A stretch of DNA of 64,000 bases, from NCBI RefSeq assembly GCF_000428845.1, contig NZ_AUAS01000004.1:372001-436000 (forward strand). The letters are read 5' to 3'. Each line of letters starts with the position of its first letter. Within the stretch, counting starts at the first letter, position 1. Shown here one piece after another: positions 35,822 to 44,320 of this stretch. Source of the stretch: Dyadobacter alkalitolerans DSM 23607 (GTDB lineage: Bacteria; Bacteroidota; Bacteroidia; Cytophagales; Spirosomataceae). A program made the translations under genes and the position numbers. Under the pieces are notes generated by a model. It was not told the origin of the DNA and did not search any database. It worked only from the letters and a program-made list of their open reading frames with translations.

Positions 35822-38800
35822 TTAAAACTTCACTGTAAGGTTTACACCCAAACTTCTCGTTCTTGGCACCCCAAATGCTTCCAGACCTTGCGCATTGCCA
35901 TTGGTATAGCTGGATTCAGGATCGAAATAATTGTTGCGCTTGTCTTTGTAAAGCAGCAGCAGGTTACGGCCAACCAGAGACACAGAAGCAGATTGCAGTT
36001 TCAGGAACGACATTTTGCTTACATTCAGATTGTAGCTCAAAATCACCTGGCGCAGCTTCACGAAGTCGTTGTTGAAAGTGAAGATTCCTGTGTAGTTTTT
36101 GTCATTGTCATAGTAAGTATCCACATCTTTTTTCTCCCAGGTTTTGGTAAAAGGAGCACCCTCAGGCGTTACACCCGTTACGGTTACACCCGTTTCGCGG
36201 CCCGGCAATGTTTCTTTTGGCAAACCAAAACGGTAAGCGTACTGGTACATGTTGGAGTAAACCACGCTTCCGAATTTACCATCAATGAGAATGTTCAGTG
36301 AGAAGTTTTTGTATTTGAAATTATTAGTGATACCCATGGTCAACGGAGGGATACCATTACCCAATTTTTCCAAATCGCCTCTTACTGCATATCCGCTGGC
36401 TGTGTTGAAAACCACATTGCCATTACCGTCTGTTTTCTTGTTGTAACCCCAAACCTCACCATAGCTTCCATCAACCACATTCTGGATCATACCACCGCCC
36501 ACACCGGCCCCGATGCTCAGCGTTTTCAGGTTATCGGCCAGTTTGATGATCCTGCTTTGGTTATAAGCCATGTTATAGCTGATATCCCAAGTGAAATTGT
36601 TTTTGCGAAGCGGTGTTGCTGTCAATAAAAGCTCCACCCCTTTGTTGCTCAATTCACCCACATTCAGCAAAGCTTGCGTGTATCCTGAGGATGATGCAAT
36701 GTTGCTCTGTACAATGTCGTTGGTGGTCTTACGGTTGTAAAAAGTAAGGTCAAGACCAAAACGGTTGTTGAGGAAACGTGCTTCCAAACCTGCTTCGTAA
36801 GTCGTTGATGTAAGCGGGCGCAAATCAGGGTTAGGAACCAATGCCGAAGCCAATTGCTGTACCGGACGACCATTGTGACCGCCTTGCGCCATTTGATAGC
36901 TTTGGTATATCTTGTAAGGATCCACATTCACGGCACCCACCTGCGCCCATGAAGCGCGCACTTTCGCGAAGCTAATGGCCGCAGGCATATCAATGGCCTC
37001 GGAAAGGATTACTGTTCCACCAATTGCCGGATAGAAAATGCTGTTGTTTGATTTGTTCAAAACAGAAAACCAATCCTGTCTGCCCGACATGGTCAGGTAA
37101 GCCAATCCTTTGTAACCCAAATCCACCGATCCGAACACCGAATTGATACCGCTTTTCCGGTAAACTGGTGTGGTCGTAGTAGTAGCGAGGTTGGTGAAGC
37201 TATAAAAGCCCGGGATCGTGAATTCAGCGCCTCTGTAAGCCATTTCGTCGTAAATGCTGCGCTGCGTGTTACCGCCCAGCAATGCTGAAAAACTGAAATT
37301 TTCGAACTCTTTATTGTAGTTCAATGTCAGCATGCCGTTGGTTTCAGACGAAGTGGTACGGTTGGACTCATACTTTCCAAGCGGTTCGTATGCATTGGCC
37401 GTCGGCACGATAAACTCGTATTTGAAATTATAATAGTCCTGGCTCACGCTTCCTTTCAAAAACAAGTTGTCAAGAATGTCGTACCGCAAGCTGGTCTGAC
37501 CTAGGAAACGGTTTTTGCGGTCGTCATTTTTAAATTTATTGATAACAAAATAAGGGTTTGGCGCAGCAGGAACTGGGTTCCATTCTACTTCTTTGCCTGT
37601 AACAGCGTCATAACCAGGAGAAAGGCTTCTGATATCTACCGTATTGGCGATCAAATGTGTTGCCCAGTGCGGGTTGTAATCTGCATAACCTACTTTCGGA
37701 CGGTTGTGGCCATCTTCAATGTTGTATTGAACAACGGTTTCAATGCTCAGTTTTTTGCCCAAAAATGCATTCACGTTCAAATTCGCAATCCTTCTCGTGA
37801 AGTCCGAGTTAGGGACAATGCTGTTTGATTTTGTATTGTTCAAACCAAAACGAAAGTTGATCTTGTCATTTCCACCTGTGAAGGCAATGGAGTTAATGTA
37901 GTTCGTTCCCGTTCTGTAAAAGTTTTTAAGGTTATCTTTCTGAGGAGAATAGGGGCGCATCTGGCCGTCAAACTGAATCACATCCGTGCCGTCCATTCTT
38001 GCGCCATATGACAAGCGTCCTGAGCTTTTTGCCTGCGTTTGCGTCATTGGTTTTACACCATCCACACCTTGTCCGAACTCATATTGCCAGTCCGGAATGA
38101 TCGCCAGGTTTTCAGTCGTAAAGTTGCTGTTGAACTCCACACCAATGCCTTTTTGCGCGCGACCTTTTTTAGTGGTGATCAAAATAACACCATTACCCGC
38201 ACGAGCACCGTACAAAGCCGCTGCCGGGCCACCTTTCAAAACGCTGATTGATTCAATGTCGTCCGGGTTAATCCCGCCGATTCCGTCTCCACGGTCTGTG
38301 TTGTTACCATTTCCGTCAGAAGCATTTCCACCGCCAGGAACGCTGTTGTCCATTGGCATACCATTGATCACATACAAAGGCTGGTTGTTTCCGCTCAAAG
38401 AACCATTACCACGAATGATAATCCGGCTCGATCCGCCCGGTCCGGTCGACATCCCCGTTGCATTCACACCGGCAATTTTACCTGTTAATGCATTCGCAAC
38501 GTTGTTTTCGCGGGCTTGTGTGAATTCAGAACCTTTTACTTCGGTGACTGCATAGGCAAGCGCTTTTTTCTCTTTGGAAATACCCAAAGCCGTTACAACA
38601 ACTTCATTCAATGCTTTTGCTTCGGGAGCCAGCTGAACGGAGAGTGTTGTCTGCGTTCCGACTGCAACTTCTTGTGGCGTGTAACCTACGAAGCTGAAAA
38701 TCAGCACTGCAGACGCTGCTTCTGCATCCGGAATGTCCATCGTAAATTTCCCTTCCGCGTCCGAAGATGTTCCGCGCTGGGTGCCTTTTACCAAAACACT

Positions 38801-39256
38801 TACACCCGGAAGACCCGCGCCGGTTTCGTCCGTAACCACACCCGTAACATTGCGTTTTGGAGCTTCTTTGGAGGAAGATCCCGTTTCGGAAGATGCTGTC
38901 TCGCGTTTCAAAATGATACGGTCCTTTACCACTTCGTAAGTCACTTTATGCGGAGCGAGGATTTTGCCCAGCACATCGGATAATGCTTCGTCCTGGAATT
39001 TGAATGTATATTTCTGTGCATTGAAAATCTGCGGGTTATACATAAACTTAACCTTGGTCACATTCTCAATTTTTTCCAGTGCCTTGTCAACTTCGGCATT
39101 GGCTAAACGCAGCGTTACTTTTTGTTCTAAAACCCGCTGACCACGCACATCATTAGCTTGCACGAATGTGCTGACGACGATAGCGAGTATGGCTTGATAC
39201 AGCGTAATGCGCATGATTTTCTGTAAAGCATGATGAATTTGTACTGTTTTTGACAT
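35822..39256 (-). CDS. SusC/RagA TonB-dependent receptor with STN domain
   Basis: An outer-membrane transporter of 1144 residues from the ATG at 39256 (11 codons into the open frame). Signal region residues 10-45. The STN (secretin/TonB N-terminal) domain at about 55-110 (ALEKIENVTKVKFMYNPQIF) contacts the FecR anti-sigma factor. A carboxypeptidase-like domain at about 130-215 has VTGVVTDETGAGLPGVSV. The plug domain holds ALGISKEKKALAYAVTEV, RIIIRGNGSLSG and ARAGNGVILITTKKG. The barrel ends with ...SLGVNLTVKF. It transports large substrates using ExbBD/TonB energy. It is preceded by fecR and the ECF gene. Confidence 0.95.
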   Translation of the reverse strand: MSKTVQIHHALQKIMRITLYQAILAIVVSTFVQANDVRGQRVLEQKVTLRLANAEVDKALEKIENVTKVKFMYNPQIFNAQKYTFKFQDEALSDVLGKILAPHKVTYEVVKDRIILKRETASSETGSSSKEAPKRNVTGVVTDETGAGLPGVSVLVKGTQRGTSSDAEGKFTMDIPDAEAASAVLIFSFVGYTPQEVAVGTQTTLSVQLAPEAKALNEVVVTALGISKEKKALAYAVTEVKGSEFTQARENNVANALTGKIAGVNATGMSTGPGGSSRIIIRGNGSLSGNNQPLYVINGMPMDNSVPGGGNASDGNGNNTDRGDGIGGINPDDIESISVLKGGPAAALYGARAGNGVILITTKKGRAQKGIGVEFNSNFTTENLAIIPDWQYEFGQGVDGVKPMTQTQAKSSGRLSYGARMDGTDVIQFDGQMRPYSPQKDNLKNFYRTGTNYINSIAFTGGNDKINFRFGLNNTKSNSIVPNSDFTRRIANLNVNAFLGKKLSIETVVQYNIEDGHNRPKVGYADYNPHWATHLIANTVDIRSLSPGYDAVTGKEVEWNPVPAAPNPYFVINKFKNDDRKNRFLGQTSLRYDILDNLFLKGSVSQDYYNFKYEFIVPTANAYEPLGKYESNRTTSSETNGMLTLNYNKEFENFSFSALLGGNTQRSIYDEMAYRGAEFTIPGFYSFTNLATTTTTPVYRKSGINSVFGSVDLGYKGLAYLTMSGRQDWFSVLNKSNNSIFYPAIGGTVILSEAIDMPAAISFAKVRASWAQVGAVNVDPYKIYQSYQMAQGGHNGRPVQQLASALVPNPDLRPLTSTTYEAGLEARFLNNRFGLDLTFYNRKTTNDIVQSNIASSSGYTQALLNVGELSNKGVELLLTATPLRKNNFTWDISYNMAYNQSRIIKLADNLKTLSIGAGVGGGMIQNVVDGSYGEVWGYNKKTDGNGNVVFNTASGYAVRGDLEKLGNGIPPLTMGITNNFKYKNFSLNILIDGKFGSVVYSNMYQYAYRFGLPKETLPGRETGVTVTGVTPEGAPFTKTWEKKDVDTYYDNDKNYTGIFTFNNDFVKLRQVILSYNLNVSKMSFLKLQSASVSLVGRNLLLLYKDKRNNYFDPESSYTNGNAQGLEAFGVPRTRSLGVNLTVKF

Positions 39257-39351
39257 AATTTTGATTTTTGTCGGATTAAAATTTGGCATTAATTGATTCC
39301 CACGGCCGCTGCGAGGCGATAACCGTAAGAAGAAACAAACAGGGGATTAAC

Positions 39352-39383
39352 GGAGCCGGTGGTGTTGCAGCATCATCGGCTCC
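39352..39383 (-). promoter_or_regulatory. Hairpin between fecR and susC
   Basis: GGAGCCG pairs with CGGCTCC around an 18-nt loop, in the 196-nt gap between the fecR and susC genes. On the plus side it is followed by TTTTTT, not on the minus transcript. It could attenuate or process the message, giving more susCD than fecR mRNA; this is inference. Confidence 0.35.
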
Positions 39384-39452
39384 TTTTTTAGGGGACTGGT
39401 AACAGATCTCGTCATAGGCATTGTCAGAATTTTAGGGGATTGGTGAGGAACG

Positions 39453-40556
39453 TTAGTAACAACCTTTGCTGGTAATGATAATGCTGGCATCCAGCTGTTC
39501 ATATTGGGCGCCTATCGTTTTGCAGATCAGGTTTATTTTTTCAAAAAGCGGTTCGTCGGAAAGGGATGCGGTCAGATAGCAATCCTTCATTACATCGGCG
39601 TCGTGAATGATCTTCACGCCATAAGATTTTTCCAGCGTCTCAAAAACATCGGTAATGGGCGTGCCTTTGAATTCAAATGACTGGCTCTGAATCGGTAATT
39701 CAAGCAGTTTCGGGTCCGGAATCAGGCTGCGTGTGAGGCGTAACTCTTTGGGGGCGAACACAATCTGTTGATTTGGTGTTAACACCATCCCCCCCAGCTT
39801 ATCGTCCGCCTGCTGCGTTGCGATGGCTTCTTTGGTCATCGGGAACACGGAAACTTTTCCTGTTTTTACTACAACCTTCACTTCCTTATCGCCTTCAAAT
39901 GCGCTCACTTTGAAACTGGTGCCTAACACTTTCGTCGCCAGTGTGTGTGCGTATACATAGAAGGGTTTGTCCGGATTCTTGGCAACTTCAAAAAACGCTT
40001 CCCCGCTCAAAAACACCTCTCTCTTATTTCCTTCGAACCTGGACGGGTAGGTAATGCGGCTATTAGGTTGCAAAAGCACCGAGCTTCCATCCGCCAGTAC
40101 GATCAGCTGCGCCTTGTCCGTCGTATTCTCAGCCTTCATCAAAGGCTCCTTAATCTGGCTCAGGATCACCTTATACTGGTCTGACTGCTGTTGTGAAGGC
40201 GTTTGCTTGTTAAACCACCATCCCGCAAACATCAGCAGCAAGACGGAAGCTGCCATATTATACCAATTGGGCCTGAAAAGCTTTCTTATGCCCGATTTCT
40301 TCGCCTTATTTTCGCCAATCGAATGTGAAAGCCGGTAAATCTCATTAGCAATTTCATCTTCGGAAATCTGATCAAATGCCGATTTGGTGTTAATCAGGAA
40401 GTATTTTGCTTTTGCGACAAGTTCTTTTTTGTCCGGATTAAGTTCAAGCCATTCAGCCCAGAAAGTGTCTTCTTCGGGATCATTAAACAACGTCCAGCGT
40501 CTGAACGATGCATCGGCTGCGAGTTCCTCCGGAAGAAAATTGCGGTAATTGTGCAT
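39453..40556 (-). CDS. FecR-family anti-sigma factor
   Basis: Cell-surface signalling membrane protein with 367 residues. The open frame begins at a TTG three codons upstream, the ATG at 40556 was preferred. The cytoplasmic N-terminal part (about 1-95) binds the sigma factor. A single membrane helix lies at about 99-115 (YNMAASVLLLMFAGWWF). The periplasmic FecR domain spans about 130-235 with the LADGSSVLLQPNSRITYP motif, followed by the DUF4974 domain near the C-terminus (FEFKGTPITDVFETLEKSYG). It sits between the ECF gene and the STN-carrying SusC, so receptor occupancy should control the sigma factor. Confidence 0.93.
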   Translation of the reverse strand: MHNYRNFLPEELAADASFRRWTLFNDPEEDTFWAEWLELNPDKKELVAKAKYFLINTKSAFDQISEDEIANEIYRLSHSIGENKAKKSGIRKLFRPNWYNMAASVLLLMFAGWWFNKQTPSQQQSDQYKVILSQIKEPLMKAENTTDKAQLIVLADGSSVLLQPNSRITYPSRFEGNKREVFLSGEAFFEVAKNPDKPFYVYAHTLATKVLGTSFKVSAFEGDKEVKVVVKTGKVSVFPMTKEAIATQQADDKLGGMVLTPNQQIVFAPKELRLTRSLIPDPKLLELPIQSQSFEFKGTPITDVFETLEKSYGVKIIHDADVMKDCYLTASLSDEPLFEKINLICKTIGAQYEQLDASIIITSKGCY

Positions 40557-40701
40557 ATCTGGCAAATAATTGTATGGCTAATTTATCTAAGGATGCACTT
40601 TCCTCCGGCCAATACTCTTTTTTTAGAAATTATTTTTTGAAGGGAGAGGTTTGAATCAGTCGCTATCATTGCCAGCACTGCTTAAATCCAAACACTAATT
40701 C

Positions 40702-40731
40702 AATCCCAGAGGGATATAACATTGGTAGCAA
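40702..40731. repeat. Half copy of the REP-like arm
   Basis: AATCCCAGAGGGATATAACA followed by TTGGTAGCA closely matches the complement of the right arm of the two copies at about 30 kb (TTGCTACCGATATTTATCCC). Only one arm is seen. It lies between fecR and the ECF sigma gene. Confidence 0.6.
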
Positions 40732-40749
40732 AGGGAGTTTGTGTAACAG

Positions 40750-41361
40750 TTAGTAGCTGAATGTGCAGATTAGAACCAGCATATGACTAAAAACCTGCAT
40801 ATGGGTTTTCAAGAATGAGATAGCTTTGAAGAGGAGGTTGGCGACGGATTGGCGGTTGACTTGCATGAGGTCTGCGATCTGCTCGTTATCCATGCCTTCG
40901 AAATATTTGAGGAAAACGGCTTCTTTTTGGCGGCGGGGAAGTTCGTTTATGGCCGAACGGACCTTGATCTGATTCTCGGAATAAATTTCACTTTGCTCAA
41001 TTTCCGTTTCCACCGTCTGAAAATCCGAAATTTGCCCGACTTCTTCAATGTCCAGCAGCGAATTGGCCGGGTTATTTCTCCGGAATTCTTGCAGCAGTTG
41101 GTTGCGCAGTGCTTTCAGAAAATAAATAGAAACAAACTGAATGTGGATGGTCTCGCGCTTCTCCCAAATGTGGATCAGCAATTCCTGAATGGAATCCTTG
41201 ATAAATTCCCGGTCCGACGTGAAGCTGTTGGCGTAGTTGAAGAGCGTGCGATATTGCTTATCGGCGAGCTGACAAAATGCAAGACTGTCCCCGGCCTGGG
41301 ATTGGTGCCAGAGATTCAGAAGAATTACATTCTCCTCAGCGATGCGTTGTCGTTTGTTCAA
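40750..41361 (-). CDS. ECF-type RNA polymerase sigma-70 factor
   Basis: A 203-residue sigma factor. Region 2 covers FNYANSFTSDREFIKDSIQELL with HIWEKRE. Region 4 covers AINELPRRQKEAVFLKYFEG then DNEQIADLMQVNRQSVANLL. The C-terminal 20 residues are unusually hydrophobic (MLVLICTFSY). The only start in frame after the upstream stop codon is a TTG at 41361, so translation may be weak. It directs RNA polymerase to the susCD promoter region when FecR releases it. It heads the fecR-susC-susD block, with 193 nt between it and fecR. Confidence 0.9.
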   Translation of the reverse strand: MNKRQRIAEENVILLNLWHQSQAGDSLAFCQLADKQYRTLFNYANSFTSDREFIKDSIQELLIHIWEKRETIHIQFVSIYFLKALRNQLLQEFRRNNPANSLLDIEEVGQISDFQTVETEIEQSEIYSENQIKVRSAINELPRRQKEAVFLKYFEGMDNEQIADLMQVNRQSVANLLFKAISFLKTHMQVFSHMLVLICTFSY

Positions 41362-41752
41362 ATCTTATTGGGTCAGGCAACAAAGAAACTGCTTAATCGC
41401 TTAATTTTAAAATATAACACCGACTTTATTTTTTATTTTAAAATTAGATTCGGCTTAATTGTATTATATCAAAATATAAGTTTGATTTTGATAGTTTGTG
41501 GATGCACTTTAAGCACCTGACGAATCAGTTGCTCAGTGTGACATGGCGGTAAGTCTGTATGGCGACGTTGGGGAAGCACTTCGGCTCCGCTCAGTGTGAC
41601 AAGGCGTTGTCTGTTGGTGTGACAAGGCGTTGTTGAACGAGCGAAGCCGAATGGAAACAAATGCTATGATGATGGACTTCTCTGCCGTTGCAACAGCAGC
41701 ACACTGCTTGTCAGACTGAGCGGAGCCGAAGTCACGTGCAGGATGTCAAATG
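41362..41752. repeat. 391-nt intergenic gap with large inverted repeat
   Basis: No gene. The arms at 41577-41603 (TTCGGCTCCGCTCAGTGTGA) and 41707-41732 (TCAGACTGAGCGGAGCCGAA) are complementary over about 24 bases with one or two mismatches. GTGTGACAAGGCGTTGT also appears twice as a direct repeat (41594-41610 and 41617-41633). It lies between the ECF sigma gene and RidA and separates the two halves of the catabolic block. REP-type elements with this GCGGAGCCGAAG core are common in Bacteroidota intergenic regions. Confidence 0.7.
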
Positions 41753-42220
41753 CTAGATATAAGCAATACAATCAATCTCCACCAACGAATCCCCCGGAAC
41801 CCCACCATAAACTGCCACAGTCGTACGGCAAGGCGGTTTTGAGCCGAAACGGCCTTTATAAGCCTCGTTCATGGCCTTATAATCATTCAGATCATGCAGG
41901 AAAACGCTACATTTTAGTACTTTCTCCATTGACGAACCAGCTTTGATTAATTCTTTTTCCAGTTCGTCCAGGACGTGCTTGGTGTGGGCGGTGATGTCGC
42001 CTTCAAAGTGGGCGCCTTTGCCGGCGATGAACACCATATTGTTGAATTTGGTATGGCCTGAAAACAAGGGAACATCCTGATACATAACGACATCACCGAC
42101 TTCCTTTTCGGGCGCTGGCGCAGCAGGCGTCTCTGCGATTGCTTTGGAAGCAACGCCAATTCCGGCTACTCCGGCAACAGAGGCGAATAATTTTTTAAGG
42201 ATTGATCTTCTTTCGGACAT
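41753..42220 (-). CDS. Exported RidA-family imine deaminase
   Basis: A 155-residue member of the Rid (YjgF/UK114) family, which hydrolyses reactive enamines/imines to ketoacids and ammonia. The N-terminal 30 residues form a Tat-like signal (SERRSILKKLF, then a hydrophobic run, cleavage near AIAE). In the Rid core the substrate-binding Arg is R132 (PPCRTTVAV) and E148 matches the usual catalytic Glu (LVEIDCIA). Export is unusual for Rid proteins, which normally act in the cytoplasm. It lies 30 nt after the end of the PQQ dehydrogenase gene and may serve the PLP ammonia-lyase at 47397-48617 (inference). Confidence 0.88.
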   Translation of the reverse strand: MSERRSILKKLFASVAGVAGIGVASKAIAETPAAPAPEKEVGDVVMYQDVPLFSGHTKFNNMVFIAGKGAHFEGDITAHTKHVLDELEKELIKAGSSMEKVLKCSVFLHDLNDYKAMNEAYKGRFGSKPPCRTTVAVYGGVPGDSLVEIDCIAYI

Positions 42221-42250
42221 GGTAGTATAATTAAGTTATTAACGAATGTA

Positions 42251-43747
42251 TTATGATCTTTTTTTCTTGCCTTTCTTAGCCATTTTCTCGTTTGCAGGCA
42301 GCGTCACTTTCCAAATGCTTCCGCCCGATTTATTTCCGCCCTGCTTGCCACCATATTCGATAATGTAAAGCGTATTGCCAACAAGCAACGCATCCGTAGG
42401 CGAAGTAAAACCGTCGATGATACGGGTGGTTTTTACTTTGTAGTTGTCTGTGGCTTTGTCGAAGGCCATTTCGAGGTGTAACAAATCCCGTCCTTGCTTC
42501 CTTAGCGGACTTGGATTAGCGACCCCGTTCCTTGGTCCGCCCGTGTAGCGGATGACAAAACCGTCGCCGGTGAGGTCTTTGCCCAACATATTGTTAGTAT
42601 CAAAAAACAACCCAAGCGGGGAGGAGTGTGCGTTGAATGTGCTTACGCCCACGCCCGTGGAATCGCCGTCGTAGACCTGACCGGTTTTGCGGTCGCGGTA
42701 CTCGTTGGCGTCCGGTCCCATGTTCTGCACGCCTGGGCTGAACTTCACGCCAGCGGGGCGTTTCGGGAAATTTGGGTCATTGTGAAAATACTTCATCAGC
42801 CAGGCAAAAGCAAATTTGCTCAGGAAAGGATCGGTGTCCGGGTTGGGTTGATAATCTGGAAATTGCTGCGGATTATCGATGCCGCCCATTACCCACGGAA
42901 AACCGTAATGATGGCCCTGGCGCACCCAAAACATATCTTCGGAATGGTCGTAATCACCTGAATTGGAGACTGCGAACAGATTTCCTTTCGGATCAAAAGC
43001 CATGTCATATGCATTGCGGATGCCTTCTGCGTAGAGATAGCCGTCTGCTTTTAATTTTTGTGTATCGGTGGAAAGCAGCAAATCTTTGGCATCGATCGGG
43101 AAGCGGAAGATGTTGGCTGTTAATGCATTATCGCGCGCGTTTGGATATTCACCGCCATTGTCCTGCACTTCGCCGTGATCCGTTCTGGCGCCGGTATTAA
43201 CGAAAATGTATTTGCCATCCGGACTGATTTCCAACGCGTTCCAGCCGTGGTCAAATGTTGTTTTGTTGGCACCATATTCCACTGTATTGAAGACAACCGT
43301 CATTGCAGGCTTTTCAGTTGAGTTAGTATCCACGCCAGCTTTCAGCTCATAACGAACCATGCGGCCTTTGTTCCCCTTGTTGTTGTTGACATTAATGTTC
43401 CCTGCCAAAAACAATGTATTCCCTTTGAATGCCGCACCTTGCAAGCGCGTAATGCCGTGGTCTTCTGCGCTTAGAATTTTCTTGCTTTCGGGCTGACCGT
43501 TGTTTGTGACGATCTTTAACACATCGCCAAAGAACGTCGTATAATAAATTTCCCCCGTGACCGGATGCTGAATGATCCGCACCGCTTCCGGCTCAATTTT
43601 CATGTAATGCTCAATGGTAATGTCGTCGCGCAGTGATTTCGGCGTGCTTGTGACGGTTTCTTTGAGCTGAGCAAATGCATGTCCTGCAATGGTGGCAAGT
43701 AGCAATGCGGCGACTTTGGGTTTGAAATAGCGGCTAATAGTCAGCAT
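42251..43747 (-). CDS. PQQ-dependent sugar dehydrogenase-like protein
   Basis: A 498-residue exported beta-propeller oxidoreductase (signal up to about residue 26, GHAFAQ). Residues about 60-480 are the GSDH-type propeller: DHGITRLQGAAFKGNTLFLAG, LKADGYLYAEGIRNAYDMAFD, HYGFPWVMGG and TDALLVGNTLYIIEYGG. It ends in a basic tail (KKGKKKRS). The family oxidises aldoses to lactones using PQQ and passes electrons to cytochromes. No PQQ synthesis genes are in the window, so PQQ must come from elsewhere. A cytochrome c gene follows upstream in the operon at 43767-44195. Confidence 0.78.
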   Translation of the reverse strand: MLTISRYFKPKVAALLLATIAGHAFAQLKETVTSTPKSLRDDITIEHYMKIEPEAVRIIQHPVTGEIYYTTFFGDVLKIVTNNGQPESKKILSAEDHGITRLQGAAFKGNTLFLAGNINVNNNKGNKGRMVRYELKAGVDTNSTEKPAMTVVFNTVEYGANKTTFDHGWNALEISPDGKYIFVNTGARTDHGEVQDNGGEYPNARDNALTANIFRFPIDAKDLLLSTDTQKLKADGYLYAEGIRNAYDMAFDPKGNLFAVSNSGDYDHSEDMFWVRQGHHYGFPWVMGGIDNPQQFPDYQPNPDTDPFLSKFAFAWLMKYFHNDPNFPKRPAGVKFSPGVQNMGPDANEYRDRKTGQVYDGDSTGVGVSTFNAHSSPLGLFFDTNNMLGKDLTGDGFVIRYTGGPRNGVANPSPLRKQGRDLLHLEMAFDKATDNYKVKTTRIIDGFTSPTDALLVGNTLYIIEYGGKQGGNKSGGSIWKVTLPANEKMAKKGKKKRS

Positions 43748-43766
43748 TTTATCCTATGGGTTCAGT

Positions 43767-44195
43767 TTATTCAGTTTTGCCTAAATGCCGGATGTATGCA
43801 ACGAGCTGCCAGCGCTGCTCGTCGGTGAACACATCTTTAAATGGCGGCATGTTACCCCTGCCGGTGGAGATTTTCCAGAAGATGGCGCCGTCGCTCTGGG
43901 CTTTTACCAATGTGTCGTGAAAATTAGCGGGTTTCTGTCCCAATGCGCCGCCCGCTGCGCCGTCACCATAACCAGCATCGCCGTGGCAGGTTGCACAGTA
44001 AAGTGTGAAAAGTTCTTCGCCCTGCGCCAATGTCAGCGGTTCCTCGTTATAGGGACTTTTCAGTGTATCGGCCCAGGCGGGTGCTTTCCAGGGATCCTGG
44101 CTGGCGTGCGGATTAAAATTCCCGGAAGAAAATCCAGTCAGAATAATTCCGGCTAAAACGATAAAATTTGCGGCTAAAATCTTATTTTTAAACAT
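43767..44195 (-). CDS. Monohaem c-type cytochrome
   Basis: A 142-residue periplasmic electron carrier from the ATG at 44195; the open frame reads 17 codons further up. The signal is residues 1-24. Haem is bound by C67-x-x-C70-H71 (YCATCHGDAGYGDGAAGG), with M116 (GRGNMPPFKDVFTDEQRWQL) as the sixth ligand. It ends VAYIRHLGKTE, typical of cytochrome c of the cbb3/ACP type. It sits between two dehydrogenase genes and probably accepts their electrons. Confidence 0.93.
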   Translation of the reverse strand: MFKNKILAANFIVLAGIILTGFSSGNFNPHASQDPWKAPAWADTLKSPYNEEPLTLAQGEELFTLYCATCHGDAGYGDGAAGGALGQKPANFHDTLVKAQSDGAIFWKISTGRGNMPPFKDVFTDEQRWQLVAYIRHLGKTE

Positions 44196-44320
44196 TAAAT
44201 GTAAAGAAACGTGATATATGTAAATGTCTGATTTTTCTCCCTCCAACCCCTTAAAGGAACACTCAATTGCCGGAGAGTAATATCCACTTAAACGAGGTTG
44301 GAAGGAGAAAAACGTTGTTG

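Noticed and set aside
37986..38555. 189-codon plus-strand ORF opposite the SusC gene
   Set aside because: Antisense shadow of a clear SusC reading frame; no motif, signal peptide or coding logic of its own.
40849..41520. 223-codon plus-strand ORF opposite the ECF sigma gene
   Set aside because: The minus frame has sigma regions 2 and 4; the plus frame has no family features.
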